A stretch of 64,000 nt of DNA. Origin: Curvibacter sp. GWA2_63_95 (lineage in GTDB: Bacteria; Pseudomonadota; Gammaproteobacteria; Burkholderiales; Burkholderiaceae_C). The stretch lies in the NCBI GenBank assembly GCA_001795455.1, contig MGPB01000014.1:1-64000 (forward strand), given 5' to 3'. Positions 49,255 to 58,670 of this stretch are shown in pieces. Both the position numbers and the translations under genes were made by a program. A model generated the notes under the pieces. The model worked only from the letters and a program-made list of their open reading frames with translations. It was not told the DNA's origin and searched no databases. Position 1 is the first letter of the stretch. Each line of letters starts with the position of its first letter.

Positions 49255-50490
49255 ATGCAACAACACACTTTGGCAACCCCTTTAGGGGGGCAAGCTGCCT
49301 CTTCACCCCGTGAATGGCAAACCCTTGCGCTCATGGCATTCGGCTTCGCGTTGGTGAATCTGGACCGATTCATCATGTATCCCCTGTTTCCGGTCATGGC
49401 CAGAGAGCTGGGGCTCGACTACCAGGATATCGGGCTTATTTCAGCGGCAGTCGCTTTGACATGGGGGATTTCTTCCATGGTGTTCGGTCGCCTTTCAGAC
49501 CGGCTCGGGCGACGCGGCATTCTGGTGACCGCAGTGCTGGTTTTTTCAGTGCTGTGCGGGGCAACCGGTTTGGCAATGGGCTTGGGTAGTCTGTTATTGA
49601 TTCGTGCATTCATGGGAATTTTTGAGGGCGCATTTGTACCCGTCAGCATTGCCACTGTGGTGGAGACAAGCCCAGTCAAGCGCGTGGGCAGAAACACGGG
49701 CATTCATCAGCTGATGGCCCCCCTGGTTGGCAGCGCGGTGGCACCAGTACTCGCCATCTACCTGTTGCAAGAGCTACCTTCGTGGCGCTGGGTCTTTGCT
49801 GTCACGGCGCTACCAGGCTTGCTGTGTGCATGGCTCATTTTTAGGAACCTGGCAGACGCTGAACACATCAAGCCCGGCAGGAGCGAGGTTGGCAAAGTAC
49901 AAATGCCTATTCGAAAAGTTCTGGCCTACCCCAACGTTGCACTATGCAGCGCAGGTTTCAGTTTTTGGCTGGCACCGGTTGTGGTTTTTGGCGCCTTGAT
50001 GCCAAGCTACCTGACCGACTTTCTCCACCTGGAGCTCAAACACATGGGCTTGGTGATGTCGATGATGGGCGTGGGTGGCGCGGCGGGCATGCTGGTGCTG
50101 CCCACCCTCTCAGACCGCTGGGGCAGAAAAAAGCTGATGGTGGCATGCCTGACTCTGGCTATGGTGCCGACCTGGCTATTCATGCAAACAGGTGCCGATC
50201 CGTTGCGACTGTCGTTGTTGATGTTTGTGGCTACGTTCTTTTTTTCCGGAGGCATTGCCATGGTGCATTCGGTCACGGCAGACAACGTGCCTGCACAGCA
50301 CATCTCCACGGCTACCGGCTTCATTGTCGGTATCGGCGAAATCGTGGGTGGCGCCATGGCGCCGGCCCTTGCCGGTGGATTGGCCAAGGCGCTTGGCATC
50401 ACCGTCATCCTTCCCTTCACCCTCTGCTGCCTGGTGCTCGGCTTGATCTTTGCCGTGCTGCTGCGCAGTCCTTTGAAAGACCTGAAATGA
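49255..50490 (+). CDS. Aromatic acid:H+ symporter-type MFS transporter
   Basis: A 411-residue 12-helix MFS protein. Helix 1 carries the charged pair in FALVNLDRFIMYPLFPVMA, and the loop 2-3 motif is GRLSDRLGRRG, both typical of AAHS or related anion symporters for aromatic acids. It is downstream of the outer-membrane protein and overlaps the aldehyde dehydrogenase start (ATGA), so it belongs to the same operon. Substrate: presumably an aromatic acid or the parent compound of this pathway. Confidence 0.87.
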   Translation: MQQHTLATPLGGQAASSPREWQTLALMAFGFALVNLDRFIMYPLFPVMARELGLDYQDIGLISAAVALTWGISSMVFGRLSDRLGRRGILVTAVLVFSVLCGATGLAMGLGSLLLIRAFMGIFEGAFVPVSIATVVETSPVKRVGRNTGIHQLMAPLVGSAVAPVLAIYLLQELPSWRWVFAVTALPGLLCAWLIFRNLADAEHIKPGRSEVGKVQMPIRKVLAYPNVALCSAGFSFWLAPVVVFGALMPSYLTDFLHLELKHMGLVMSMMGVGGAAGMLVLPTLSDRWGRKKLMVACLTLAMVPTWLFMQTGADPLRLSLLMFVATFFFSGGIAMVHSVTADNVPAQHISTATGFIVGIGEIVGGAMAPALAGGLAKALGITVILPFTLCCLVLGLIFAVLLRSPLKDLK

Positions 50491-51929
50491 CTATTACCCA
50501 CCTCCTCATCAACGGTGAGAACGTCGCCGCACAAGACAAGCGCACTTTTGAGCGCCGCAACCCTGTCTCCGGACAGCTCGTATCGACCGGCGTATGTGCG
50601 TCGACACAAGATGCCCAGAATGCCGCCGACGCTGCAAGCCGCGCGTTTGCGCGATGGTCGGCCACCGGACCCAGTGAGCGGCGTGAACTCCTGAACAAAG
50701 CAGCGGATGCACTTGAGGCGTCAAGGGTGGGCTTTACCCAATGCATGGTGAATGAGACTGGTGCAAGTGCGCTTTGGGCGGGCTTTAATGTATCAACAGC
50801 AGTCGGCATTCTGCGTGAGGCAGCAGCTATCACCACTCAGGTTACGGGGCAGGTGATTCCGTCGGACCTGCCGGGCAACTTGGCTATGGCGTTGCGACAA
50901 CCCGCAGGCGTGGTGCTGGGCATGGCACCCTGGAATGCACCAGCCATCTTGGGCGTTCGGGCTATTGCAACCCCATTGGCTTGCGGCAACACGGTAATCC
51001 TGAAGGGGTCTGAGCTTTGCCCAGCGAGCCACCGCTTCATCGTCGATGCGTTTGAGCAAGCTGGCTTTCCGGCGGGCGTAGTGAACTTCATCATCCACGC
51101 TCCGGAGGACGCCAGTGCCGTGGTGGAAACGATGGTTGCACACAAAGCGGTCCGGCGGGTCAACTTCACCGGCTCCACCAGGGTCGGAAAGCTCATCAGC
51201 TTGATGTGCGCTCAGCATCTCAAACCTGCCCTGCTGGAGCTGGGCGGAAAAGCACCATTTGTGGTATTGGATGACGCGGATATCGAACAGGCGGTGGACG
51301 CAGCCGCGTTCGGCGCATTCATGCATTCGGGTCAGATTTGCATGTCCACCGAGCGTATCGTGGTAGATACGACTGTGGCAGATGAATTTTGCGAACGGCT
51401 CACCAGCAAGGCTCGTGAACTAAAGGCAAGCCCGGAGGGTTCTCCGATTGCTTCCGTCGTGGACATGGCCACTGTGGTGCGCTGCAATGCACTGATTGAC
51501 GATGCCTTGGGAAAAGGTGCAAAGCTTTTGTGCGGCGGCAAGGCATCGACCACACTGATGGCGCCGACCCTGTTGGACCACGTAACCGCCGCTATGCGAA
51601 TTTATAGCGAAGAGTCTTTTGGCCCGGTCAAAGCCATCGTGCGCGTCAACGGTGTGGAAGAGGCCGTCAGCTGCGCCAACGATAACGAGTACGGCCTTTC
51701 AGCGGCGGTTTTCGGACGCGACACAGCCCGCGCTTTGCGCGTCGGGCAATGCATTGAATCCGGCATATGCCATATCAACGGCCCCACTTTGCACGACGAG
51801 CCCCAGATGCACTTTGGCGGTGTCAAAAACAGCGGCATCGGCCATTTTGGCGGCCAGTCGGGTATCGATGCGTTTACCGAGTTGCGTTGGGTGACTTTGC
51901 AAACCACACAGCGCCACTACCCGTTCTAG
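50487..51929 (+). CDS. Aromatic aldehyde dehydrogenase (vanillin/salicylaldehyde dehydrogenase type)
   Basis: A 480-residue NAD(P)-dependent aldehyde dehydrogenase. The catalytic Cys lies in HSGQICMSTERI and the general base Glu in LLELGGKAPF, and cofactor binding is via MAPWNAPAIL and GSTRVGKLI. The subgroup with an N terminus LLINGENVAAQDKRTFERRN and end HFGGVKNSGIGHFGG includes vanillin and salicylaldehyde dehydrogenases. It would oxidise the aldehyde released by the neighbouring carotenoid-oxygenase-like enzyme. The frame is open upstream to 49944 but the ATG at 50487 overlaps the transporter stop. Confidence 0.9.
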   Translation: MTITHLLINGENVAAQDKRTFERRNPVSGQLVSTGVCASTQDAQNAADAASRAFARWSATGPSERRELLNKAADALEASRVGFTQCMVNETGASALWAGFNVSTAVGILREAAAITTQVTGQVIPSDLPGNLAMALRQPAGVVLGMAPWNAPAILGVRAIATPLACGNTVILKGSELCPASHRFIVDAFEQAGFPAGVVNFIIHAPEDASAVVETMVAHKAVRRVNFTGSTRVGKLISLMCAQHLKPALLELGGKAPFVVLDDADIEQAVDAAAFGAFMHSGQICMSTERIVVDTTVADEFCERLTSKARELKASPEGSPIASVVDMATVVRCNALIDDALGKGAKLLCGGKASTTLMAPTLLDHVTAAMRIYSEESFGPVKAIVRVNGVEEAVSCANDNEYGLSAAVFGRDTARALRVGQCIESGICHINGPTLHDEPQMHFGGVKNSGIGHFGGQSGIDAFTELRWVTLQTTQRHYPF

Positions 51930-51990
51930 CGCACGCAGAACGGAATTCAGTTCTCTTACCCATCCATCACTTCAACCCATAAATAACGCC

Positions 51991-53433
51991 ATGTGGTCTA
52001 CCCAAAATCCCTTTCTACAAGGCCCTTATGAACCATTGCTCAATGAGTATGTGGTTTCAGATTTGCATGTTGTAGGCACCATCCCGCCCGAGCTGAACGG
52101 TGCGCTGTACCGTACCGGGTCCAACCAACACTTTCGCCCCAACGATGTAGACCACTTCCATTGGTTTGACGGAGACGGTATGGTGCACGCCTTCCGCCTG
52201 AAAGACGGACGGGCCAGCTATTGCAACCGCTTGGTGGAAACAGATGGTCTGAAAGTTGAGCGGGCAGCAGGATGCTCTCTGTACAACGGCATCAGCGGCC
52301 ACTCTGATCTACCACAGCATCCCCTGCCGGAAGGCGCTCCGCTCATCAAATCGGTGGCGGGCATCAATGTGATTTCTCTGGCTGGCAGAGTGCTGACCAT
52401 GCATGAGGTGGATTCCTTCTATTGGGACTTGGACCCGCACACCCTGGAGACCCGTGGCAAGTTTGACTTTGGCGGTACGTTTGAGACCATGCTGACTGCC
52501 CACCCCCACACAGACCACCACGCCGGTGAAATGCTGTTTTATGCCCACGACAACGAGGCCCAAACGTTGGATTGCTTTGCGACTGATATGCAAGGGCGGG
52601 TGCTATCACGCCAACATGTAGCGCTACCCATCAAGCCATGGATTCATGACTTTATCTTTACCGAGCATTACTACGTGTTTGTGTTCGGCCCTATTCGCAT
52701 CCAACCATTTGCACCACACCTGGTGCCCATGGGCAAAAGTGCATTGAGCTTTGACAACGAAGCCACTACGCGCGTGCTGCTGGTCCATCGCCAGACCGGC
52801 GAAAGCCGCTGGCTTGAGAGCGATCTGTATCTCACCCTTGGGCACTTCTTGAACGCCCATGAGGCGGCTGACAAGATCATCATTGACGCTTCAGCGACCC
52901 GCACAGTCCAGCCCGGATTTACGGGACGTGTCGAAGACTTCTACCCATTCCCGCTGATTGACGCACCCTCCCCGTTTTCGGGTCCAGAGCTGCATCGCAT
53001 CGTGGTGGATCTCTCGTCGGGCAAAGTCACCACGACTCGGATCGGAGATTTCAACGCTGAGTTTGTCCGCCCGAACGAGGCTGTGATGGGCAAGCCGCAG
53101 CGCTACGGCTATATGGCCGGCATTCATGCGCCAGGCCCACAGACCCGCGGCTTTAACTCCATCATTAAGCATGACTACCAAACGGGCGTCAGCAGCTTTC
53201 AGCATCTGTCAAAGGGCTACGACATGATTCCGGGGGAGCCGATCTTCGTCGCCAAGCCGGGCGCAGTCGCAGAGGATGAAGGCTGGATCATGGTGGTGTG
53301 GTGGGACCCGATGCGCAACGCCAGCGAAATGGTGATTCATGATGCCCAGGACTTTGAGGGCGAACCCACAGCGCGAGTCAAACTGGATCATCATGTTCCA
53401 CTCGGCTTCCATGGCAACTGGATTGCTGACTAA
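51991..53433 (+). CDS. Carotenoid-oxygenase-family dioxygenase (stilbene/phenylpropene-cleaving type)
   Basis: A 480-residue seven-blade propeller enzyme of the RPE65/CCO family, which splits C=C bonds with Fe(II) held by four histidines. All four are visible: His171 (TAHPHTD), His219 (PWIHDF), His285 (LGHFLNAH) and His474 (GFHGNW). The aldehyde dehydrogenase upstream and the aromatic transporter suggest a phenylpropene or stilbene substrate giving an aromatic aldehyde, like isoeugenol monooxygenase or lignostilbene dioxygenase. It is not obviously a close relative of either; the substrate is inferred from context only. Unlike carotenoid-cleaving members it has no signal for membranes. Confidence 0.87.
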   Translation: MWSTQNPFLQGPYEPLLNEYVVSDLHVVGTIPPELNGALYRTGSNQHFRPNDVDHFHWFDGDGMVHAFRLKDGRASYCNRLVETDGLKVERAAGCSLYNGISGHSDLPQHPLPEGAPLIKSVAGINVISLAGRVLTMHEVDSFYWDLDPHTLETRGKFDFGGTFETMLTAHPHTDHHAGEMLFYAHDNEAQTLDCFATDMQGRVLSRQHVALPIKPWIHDFIFTEHYYVFVFGPIRIQPFAPHLVPMGKSALSFDNEATTRVLLVHRQTGESRWLESDLYLTLGHFLNAHEAADKIIIDASATRTVQPGFTGRVEDFYPFPLIDAPSPFSGPELHRIVVDLSSGKVTTTRIGDFNAEFVRPNEAVMGKPQRYGYMAGIHAPGPQTRGFNSIIKHDYQTGVSSFQHLSKGYDMIPGEPIFVAKPGAVAEDEGWIMVVWWDPMRNASEMVIHDAQDFEGEPTARVKLDHHVPLGFHGNWIAD

Positions 53434-53439
53434 GCGCGA

Positions 53440-54417
53440 TTACTGAGAGCGATACAACTTGGGAGAGACTCCCAAGTTCTTCTTGAACACCCTGCTGAAA
53501 TGTGACGAGCTTGAGAAGCCCCAGGACATGGCGATTTCGGTGATGGACTGTCGCTCATTTTTGGGGTTCTTTAGCGCACTGGAACACTCAGCCACGCGGC
53601 GGTGCCAGACGTAGTCCATCGCTGACCCCAAAGGCTCATCTGAAAACGCGCGGTGAATGCTTCTTACGGAACAACCACACCCCTGTGCAATAGATGCGGG
53701 GTTCAGATCTATATCGTCCAAATGGTGATCAATGTATTTTTTGATCCGCATGAGGTGTGTTTCGCGGTACGTATCTTTGGTCTGCCTCTCAGAAAACTCC
53801 TGCAGGGCGTCCCAAGTCAGACTTGAAATGGCGTCACCCAAGGTTCTGGACGCGTGCGGGGGCAAGCGATCGAATTGGCGGAACGCCTCTAACAGCAGGG
53901 TGTGAACGAGTCTGGAACTTCCGACCCGACCATCGCAACTTTGGGCAGCGCCCCTATCGATCAATTCAATCAGCGACGGGTCTGAGGGCTTGGGAAGAGC
54001 AAGGATGATGTGATCGCAACCGGAAGGGTTGTGAAGGGCAAAAGGACGGCCTGTGTCGAGCACGCACCAATCGCCCGGCTCCAGTTTTCCGGAGCGCCCA
54101 CTTTGTTCAAAAAATGAAATCGCTTTTTGCTGCATGACCAGCATCAGTGGGCTGGAAAGTGCGCCTGCCGGGCGACTCGCAGGCCGGATAAACCGGTGCG
54201 GCGCCGCGACCATGCGGCATAGGTGAGCACTACCCAATGCGCCGTACTCCAGGCTCCCCGTAAATGGCAAACTCCCCTCGGGCGCCCACCGTCCGGGGTC
54301 ATGTTCTAACTCGGTATCAAGGTTCTGTCCCAAGTGCTTGCTGACCATTTGTTGCCACTGCGGCAGACGCTCAGTAGGGGTCAGGCCATTGATAGAAAGG
54401 TAGGCACGGTTTGTCAT
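53440..54417 (-). CDS. AraC-family regulator of the aromatic cluster
   Basis: A 325-residue AraC protein of the AraC-binding-like (pfam14525) type. N-terminal sensor about residues 20-200, C-terminal DNA-binding domain with two helix-turn-helix motifs (LNPASIAQGCGCSVRSIHRAF and ITEIAMSWGFSSSSHFSRVF are cut here to their cores). This type activates aromatic operons (for example XylS/AlkR/IemR-like proteins). It is convergent with the dioxygenase gene and follows mobA on the same strand with a 60-base gap, so it may control either unit. Confidence 0.9.
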   Translation of the reverse strand: MTNRAYLSINGLTPTERLPQWQQMVSKHLGQNLDTELEHDPGRWAPEGSLPFTGSLEYGALGSAHLCRMVAAPHRFIRPASRPAGALSSPLMLVMQQKAISFFEQSGRSGKLEPGDWCVLDTGRPFALHNPSGCDHIILALPKPSDPSLIELIDRGAAQSCDGRVGSSRLVHTLLLEAFRQFDRLPPHASRTLGDAISSLTWDALQEFSERQTKDTYRETHLMRIKKYIDHHLDDIDLNPASIAQGCGCSVRSIHRAFSDEPLGSAMDYVWHRRVAECSSALKNPKNERQSITEIAMSWGFSSSSHFSRVFKKNLGVSPKLYRSQ

Positions 54418-54477
54418 GTGAAGGCCTTTTCCAACTTTGCTTTGGCGTGGATTTTCCGAAAAGAATGCTCGGACTTC

Positions 54478-56385
54478 TCAGCCACGCACTTTCAGAATAC
54501 CGGCGAAATAAGCAGTGAGCTCTTCCCGGGCCTCGATGGGGAGGATGTGGCCGACATGCTGGTCAGGGCGAACAATAACTGTGCATCCCTTCGCTCTGTC
54601 AATGCCACGCATTGCAAAGATGTTTTCGCCTTGCACCACGCTCGCACAAAAGACTTTTTCATAGTCGCACAGGCCGAAATGCCCAACGTTTGGACGCAAC
54701 AACTCAGGCATTGCTGTGTAATCCAGTGCGCGAAATCCTTGCTGGAACACTGCGCGCACGTCGATCACGGCATCCACGTTTTCGCCCACTGCAGTGTGGC
54801 GGCAAACCGGCGATACCGGATCGCGCTGGAGCCATTCGCACAGTGCGGCAACAGCACCATCGTGCGCGCCGGCGTCGTTGACGGGGGCAAAAATAAACAG
54901 TCGAAAGCGTGCGTCAGCATCGATGCAATGGCCCAGGTGCATGGGTTTGGCATCGGCCAGACGGACTACGGGGGCAGAATGGAATCGCTTGCCGATATCA
55001 AAACCTTGGGCGAGGTGCTGGTATGTGGGAAGGCCAGTCAAGGCACTGGATTCGTATTGGATGGTTAGGCCGCAGGTGAAAGGCAGATTATTGACAAATT
55101 CACGTGCTACGCGCGGTAAACCATCTGTTGCGTCGTCCGGCGCTTTAGAGCCAACTACACGCGCCCATTTGTGATCGAACTCCACCAGACCTTGCGCGGC
55201 GGCGCGGCGCTCCCCAGAGTAACTGTGTAGTAAGGCCGGATCGGCGCGCCCCGTCAAAACGGAGACCAACTTCCAGCCCAAATTAAAGGTATCGCCCATA
55301 GACACATTCATGCCTTGGCCCGCTTTGGGGCTGTGGGTGTGACAGGCGTCTCCTGCCAACATCACACGGGGCGCGCAAGCAACCACCTGGTCGGCGGGAA
55401 CATCGTCAAACTTGTCAGTCAGACGGTGCCCAATCTCGTAAATTGACCACCAGACGACGTCTTTCACTTCCAGCTGGAAGGGGTGGAAGATACGCTGCGC
55501 TTTTGCGATGATGTCTTCAGCACCCATACCACGGTCAGCGACACGCTCCTCTTCCCCCAAGGCATCCAGCTCCACGTAAAGCCGAACCAGATGCCCGCCC
55601 TCGCGCGGCAGCACCATCAGGATGCCCGCATCTTGCGAACGCACGAAAGATTTCATGCGCCAGTCCGGAAAGTCGGTGGTGGCTAACAGGTCCATCACAC
55701 CCCACGCATGGTGCGCTGCGTCGCCGTGCAATGCGCCACCGATGGCCTTACGAACGCTGGAGCGCGCGCCATCGCATCCGATCACATAGTTGGCTCGAAC
55801 CTTGGAAGTTTGCCCAGCGCGCTCTGGGTTGGTGTGCTCCAGCGTCACGGTAATGGGGTACTCGGTAGCGTCAGTGTCGATCACAAGGTCTAGCACCTTC
55901 ATCCCGTAGTCCGGCTCCAGCCGGGTGGGTGCGTTGCGCATGACATCCAAAAACATGTCGTGCACCCGCGCTTGGTTGAGCAGCACATGAGGCATTTCAG
56001 AGATGCCGTCGGGTACGTCCTGCACGCGGGCGACGCGGTCGAGCGATTTGTCAGCTCCGGCTGCCCAAAATGTGGTTTCGTTAATCCATACGGACTCGCG
56101 CATGACCTTTTCAGCGAAACCAAAAGCCTGAAACATCTCCATGGAGCGCACGCTGATACCGTCAGCCTGACCCTTCTCCATGCGCCCGAGCTTGGGTTCT
56201 ACCAGCATGGTGTGGATCTGCGGTACTTGGGCCAGTTGGGCAGCCAGACACAGACCTGCAGGCCCGGAGCCGGCAATCAACACATCCACCGTTTCGGGGA
56301 GTGGATCTCCAGCGCGCCGGCGCCCCGGAGCCGCCGTGAAAACGTCGGGATCGCCTGGTTTGAATCCGTTCATGTGGTACTGCAT
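54478..56385 (-). CDS. mobA: 3-hydroxybenzoate 4-monooxygenase
   Basis: A 635-residue FAD-dependent aromatic hydroxylase similar along its whole length to Comamonas testosteroni MobA, which converts 3-hydroxybenzoate to protocatechuate. FAD dinucleotide motif GSGPAG (39-44), DG motif GCDGARSSVRKAIGG, and second FAD motif GDACHTHSPKAGQGMN are intact. The C-terminal thioredoxin-like domain ends ELTAYFAGILKVRG. A good ribosome site (AGGAG) precedes the ATG. MobR, its presumed regulator, is divergent. Related enzymes also hydroxylate other 3-hydroxylated benzoates, so the natural substrate here may differ. Confidence 0.92.
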   Translation of the reverse strand: MQYHMNGFKPGDPDVFTAAPGRRRAGDPLPETVDVLIAGSGPAGLCLAAQLAQVPQIHTMLVEPKLGRMEKGQADGISVRSMEMFQAFGFAEKVMRESVWINETTFWAAGADKSLDRVARVQDVPDGISEMPHVLLNQARVHDMFLDVMRNAPTRLEPDYGMKVLDLVIDTDATEYPITVTLEHTNPERAGQTSKVRANYVIGCDGARSSVRKAIGGALHGDAAHHAWGVMDLLATTDFPDWRMKSFVRSQDAGILMVLPREGGHLVRLYVELDALGEEERVADRGMGAEDIIAKAQRIFHPFQLEVKDVVWWSIYEIGHRLTDKFDDVPADQVVACAPRVMLAGDACHTHSPKAGQGMNVSMGDTFNLGWKLVSVLTGRADPALLHSYSGERRAAAQGLVEFDHKWARVVGSKAPDDATDGLPRVAREFVNNLPFTCGLTIQYESSALTGLPTYQHLAQGFDIGKRFHSAPVVRLADAKPMHLGHCIDADARFRLFIFAPVNDAGAHDGAVAALCEWLQRDPVSPVCRHTAVGENVDAVIDVRAVFQQGFRALDYTAMPELLRPNVGHFGLCDYEKVFCASVVQGENIFAMRGIDRAKGCTVIVRPDQHVGHILPIEAREELTAYFAGILKVRG

Positions 56386-56420
56386 GGTGTCTCCTGTAAG
56401 TCGTTGATTTTGGTCAAGAA

Positions 56421-56456
56421 ATTAATATGTATGCATATAGTATTAATGCATACTAA
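56421..56456. promoter_or_regulatory. AT-rich overlapping dyads, probable MobR operator and promoters
   Basis: The mobA-mobR interval contains TATGCATA, then AGTAT and ATACT around TAATGC, forming overlapping inverted repeats in an otherwise GC-rich region. MarR-type proteins bind such AT-rich dyads. Confidence 0.6.
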
Positions 56457-56522
56457 AATTGTCAAGCCCGATTCATGGCGCACCGAATGCAGGAGATAGC
56501 ATTGGGAAAAAAGGAGGTAAAG

Positions 56523-56945
56523 ATGGACGTAAGCAAAGTTGCCGGGCACCTGATCCGGCGGCTGCATCAGCAGTCGGTGCAGGTCTTCCAGGCACAGACA
56601 CAGGCTGCGGGCTTTGACCTGACTTCTGTGCAGTTTGCCGCGCTTAACGCCATTGCCCAGCAACCCGACATCGACCAAGCCAGCTTGGCCACAACGATCA
56701 GCTTCGACCGGGCCACCATTGGGGGAGTCATAGACCGCTTGGAACGTAAAGAGCTCGTGCAGCGCGTAGTTTGCACCCAGGACCGCCGCGCAAGGCGGCT
56801 CCGTCTGACACCGCAAGGGGAGCAATTGTTGGCTGCATGTCGTCCTGTGGTGGACGCATTGCAGGCGGACATCCTGGCACCACTCTCACCCGCAGAGCGT
56901 GAAGTATTTCTAAACCTTGCCAGCCGAGCACTGGGCTTGGACTAA
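56523..56945 (+). CDS. mobR: MarR-family regulator of mobA
   Basis: A 140-residue MarR protein with the recognition region QASLATTISFDRATIGGVID and the wing VCTQDRRARRLRLT. It is divergent from mobA, the arrangement of mobA/mobR in Comamonas testosteroni, where MobR represses mobA until 3-hydroxybenzoate binds. The start ATG 56523 has a very strong ribosome site (AAGGAGGT); an open frame extends to 56475. The overlapping dyads at 56421-56456 are its likely operator. Confidence 0.9.
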   Translation: MDVSKVAGHLIRRLHQQSVQVFQAQTQAAGFDLTSVQFAALNAIAQQPDIDQASLATTISFDRATIGGVIDRLERKELVQRVVCTQDRRARRLRLTPQGEQLLAACRPVVDALQADILAPLSPAEREVFLNLASRALGLD

Positions 56946-57011
56946 AGATCCAGTTAAACCATAGCTGCCGCCAGCTGAATCCGGGCGGGAATCACCGCCC
57001 AAAAAAATCCC

Positions 57012-58559
57012 CTAAGCAGGAATCCAGAGCTTGGGCAAGCCGCCCAGCGGTTTCAGCAACTTGGCCACCGCGCCGCTTTGCACCAGCTGGGTGGCGTGCG
57101 CAATGTCGGGCGCCAGGTATCGGTCCACATGGTGGGCGGGCACGTCTTTGCGCAGCAGCGCGTGCACGGCTTCCAGCACGGGTGAGCTGGTCAGCGGGCG
57201 CAAAAACTCAATGCCCTGTGCGGCGGCCAACAGCTCGATGCCAAGGATGTGCGCGGTGTTGTGGATCATGCCCTGCAGGCGGCGCGCGGCGAAGGTGGCC
57301 ATGGAGACATGGTCCTCCTGGTTGGCGCTGGTGGGCAGGCTGTCCACGCTGGCGGGGTGGGCCATGGATTTGTTTTCGGACGCCAATGCGGCGGCGGTGA
57401 CATGCGCAATCATGAAGCCGCTGTTCAGGCCGGCATCGGCGGTGAGGAAAGGCGGCAGGCGCGACACGCCGCTGTCGATCAGCATGGCGATGCGGCGCTC
57501 GGCAATGGCACCCACTTCGGCAATGGCCAGGGCCATGCCATCCGCGGCCAGGGCTACCGGCTCGGCGTGGAAGTTGCCGCCGGAAATCATCGCGCCATCG
57601 TCGGGGAAGACCAGCGGGTTGTCGGTGACGGCATTCGCTTCAATCAACAACACGCGCGCCGCGTGGCGCAGCTGGTCCAGGCAGGCGCCCACCACCTGCG
57701 GCTGGCAGCGCAGGCAGTACGGGTCTTGCACGCGGTCGTCGCCCTCCTCGTGCGACTTGCGGATCTGGCTGCCTACCAGCAGCTCGCGGTAGTACTGGGC
57801 CACGTCGATCTGGCCGGGCTGGCCGCGCACGGCGTGGATGCGCGGGTCAAACGGGCCGTCGCTTCCGCGCGCGGCGTCCAGCGTCAGCGCGCCAATCAGC
57901 AGCGCAGCTTCCAGCACCGGCTCAAAAGCCAGCAGACCGTGCAGCGCCAGCGCGGTGGAAGTCTGCGTGCCGTTGATGAGGGCTAGGCCTTCCTTGGCCT
58001 CCAGCTCCAGCGGGGCAATGCCAGCTTTCTGCAGCGCTTGCAGCGCGGGCACGCGCACACCGTCCACCAGCATGTCGCCCTCGCCCATCAGCGCCAGCGT
58101 CATGTGCGAGAGCGGCGCCAGGTCGCCCGATGCACCCACCGAACCTTGCGCGGGCACAAAAGGCACCAGGCCCGCGTTGTGCACGGCCAAGAGCGTGTCC
58201 ACCACCAGTTCGCGGCAACCGGAGTAGCCGCGCGCCAGGCTGGCGGCCTTGGTGGCCATCATCAGCCGCATGATGGGCGCGGCCAGCGGCTCGCCCACGC
58301 CCACGCTGTGGCTGCGGATCAGGTTGCGTTGCAGGGTGGCCAGCTGGTCTTTGTCGATGCGCTTGTTGGCCAGCTTGCCAAAACCGGTGTTCACGCCATA
58401 CACAGGCGCATCGCCATCGGCCGCGGCCTTGACCAGCGCGTGTGATGCGCGCATGGCCACGCGGGCGGACTCGGGCAGGCTGAGCTGGCACACGCCCGCG
58501 TGGATCAGGCCCAGCTCATCGAGCGAGATCTTGCCGGGGTTGAGGATTAGTTGCGTCAT
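57012..58559 (-). CDS. hutH: Histidine ammonia-lyase
   Basis: A 515-residue MIO-type ammonia-lyase converting histidine to urocanate. The self-forming MIO cofactor triad Ala-Ser-Gly is at residues 143-145 in [14 protein letters not shown]; the catalytic Tyr region [12 protein letters not shown] is near residue 53. Length is typical. It follows hutU on the minus strand by 111 bases, which include a GC-rich hairpin (CCCCCTTGAGGGG) of a type common between Comamonadaceae genes. A longer frame to 58595 is rejected because ATG 58559 gives the family N terminus. Confidence 0.97.
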   Translation of the reverse strand: MTQLILNPGKISLDELGLIHAGVCQLSLPESARVAMRASHALVKAAADGDAPVYGVNTGFGKLANKRIDKDQLATLQRNLIRSHSVGVGEPLAAPIMRLMMATKAASLARGYSGCRELVVDTLLAVHNAGLVPFVPAQGSVGASGDLAPLSHMTLALMGEGDMLVDGVRVPALQALQKAGIAPLELEAKEGLALINGTQTSTALALHGLLAFEPVLEAALLIGALTLDAARGSDGPFDPRIHAVRGQPGQIDVAQYYRELLVGSQIRKSHEEGDDRVQDPYCLRCQPQVVGACLDQLRHAARVLLIEANAVTDNPLVFPDDGAMISGGNFHAEPVALAADGMALAIAEVGAIAERRIAMLIDSGVSRLPPFLTADAGLNSGFMIAHVTAAALASENKSMAHPASVDSLPTSANQEDHVSMATFAARRLQGMIHNTAHILGIELLAAAQGIEFLRPLTSSPVLEAVHALLRKDVPAHHVDRYLAPDIAHATQLVQSGAVAKLLKPLGGLPKLWIPA

Positions 58560-58624
58560 AAATGTGTCCGGAGAATAGGTTTGTATCAGGGACACCGCAG
58601 AACTGGCTTTGCCAGGCTGCTGGT

Positions 58625-58668
58625 GTCGCCCCCTTGAGGGGTAGCGCCGAAGGCGATTCAGGGGTGCT
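58625..58668. repeat. Intergenic hairpin between hutU and hutH
   Basis: CCCCCTTGAGGGG followed by AGCGCCGAAGGCGATT and a further GGGGTG. It resembles a GC-rich intergenic repeat I associate with Acidovorax-like genomes; I did not find a second full copy in this window. It may tune relative hutU/hutH expression. Confidence 0.45.
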
Positions 58669-58670
58669 TT

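Noticed and set aside
51991-53433. Firm call as isoeugenol monooxygenase or lignostilbene dioxygenase
   Set aside because: The iron ligands show only the superfamily; sequence outside them did not look close enough to either enzyme, and the linked MobA favours another substrate.
56983-57008. Hairpin GGGCGG/CCGCCC followed by seven A between mobR and hutH
   Set aside because: Neither strand has the T-run after the stem that a rho-independent terminator needs; it was left out as a terminator.
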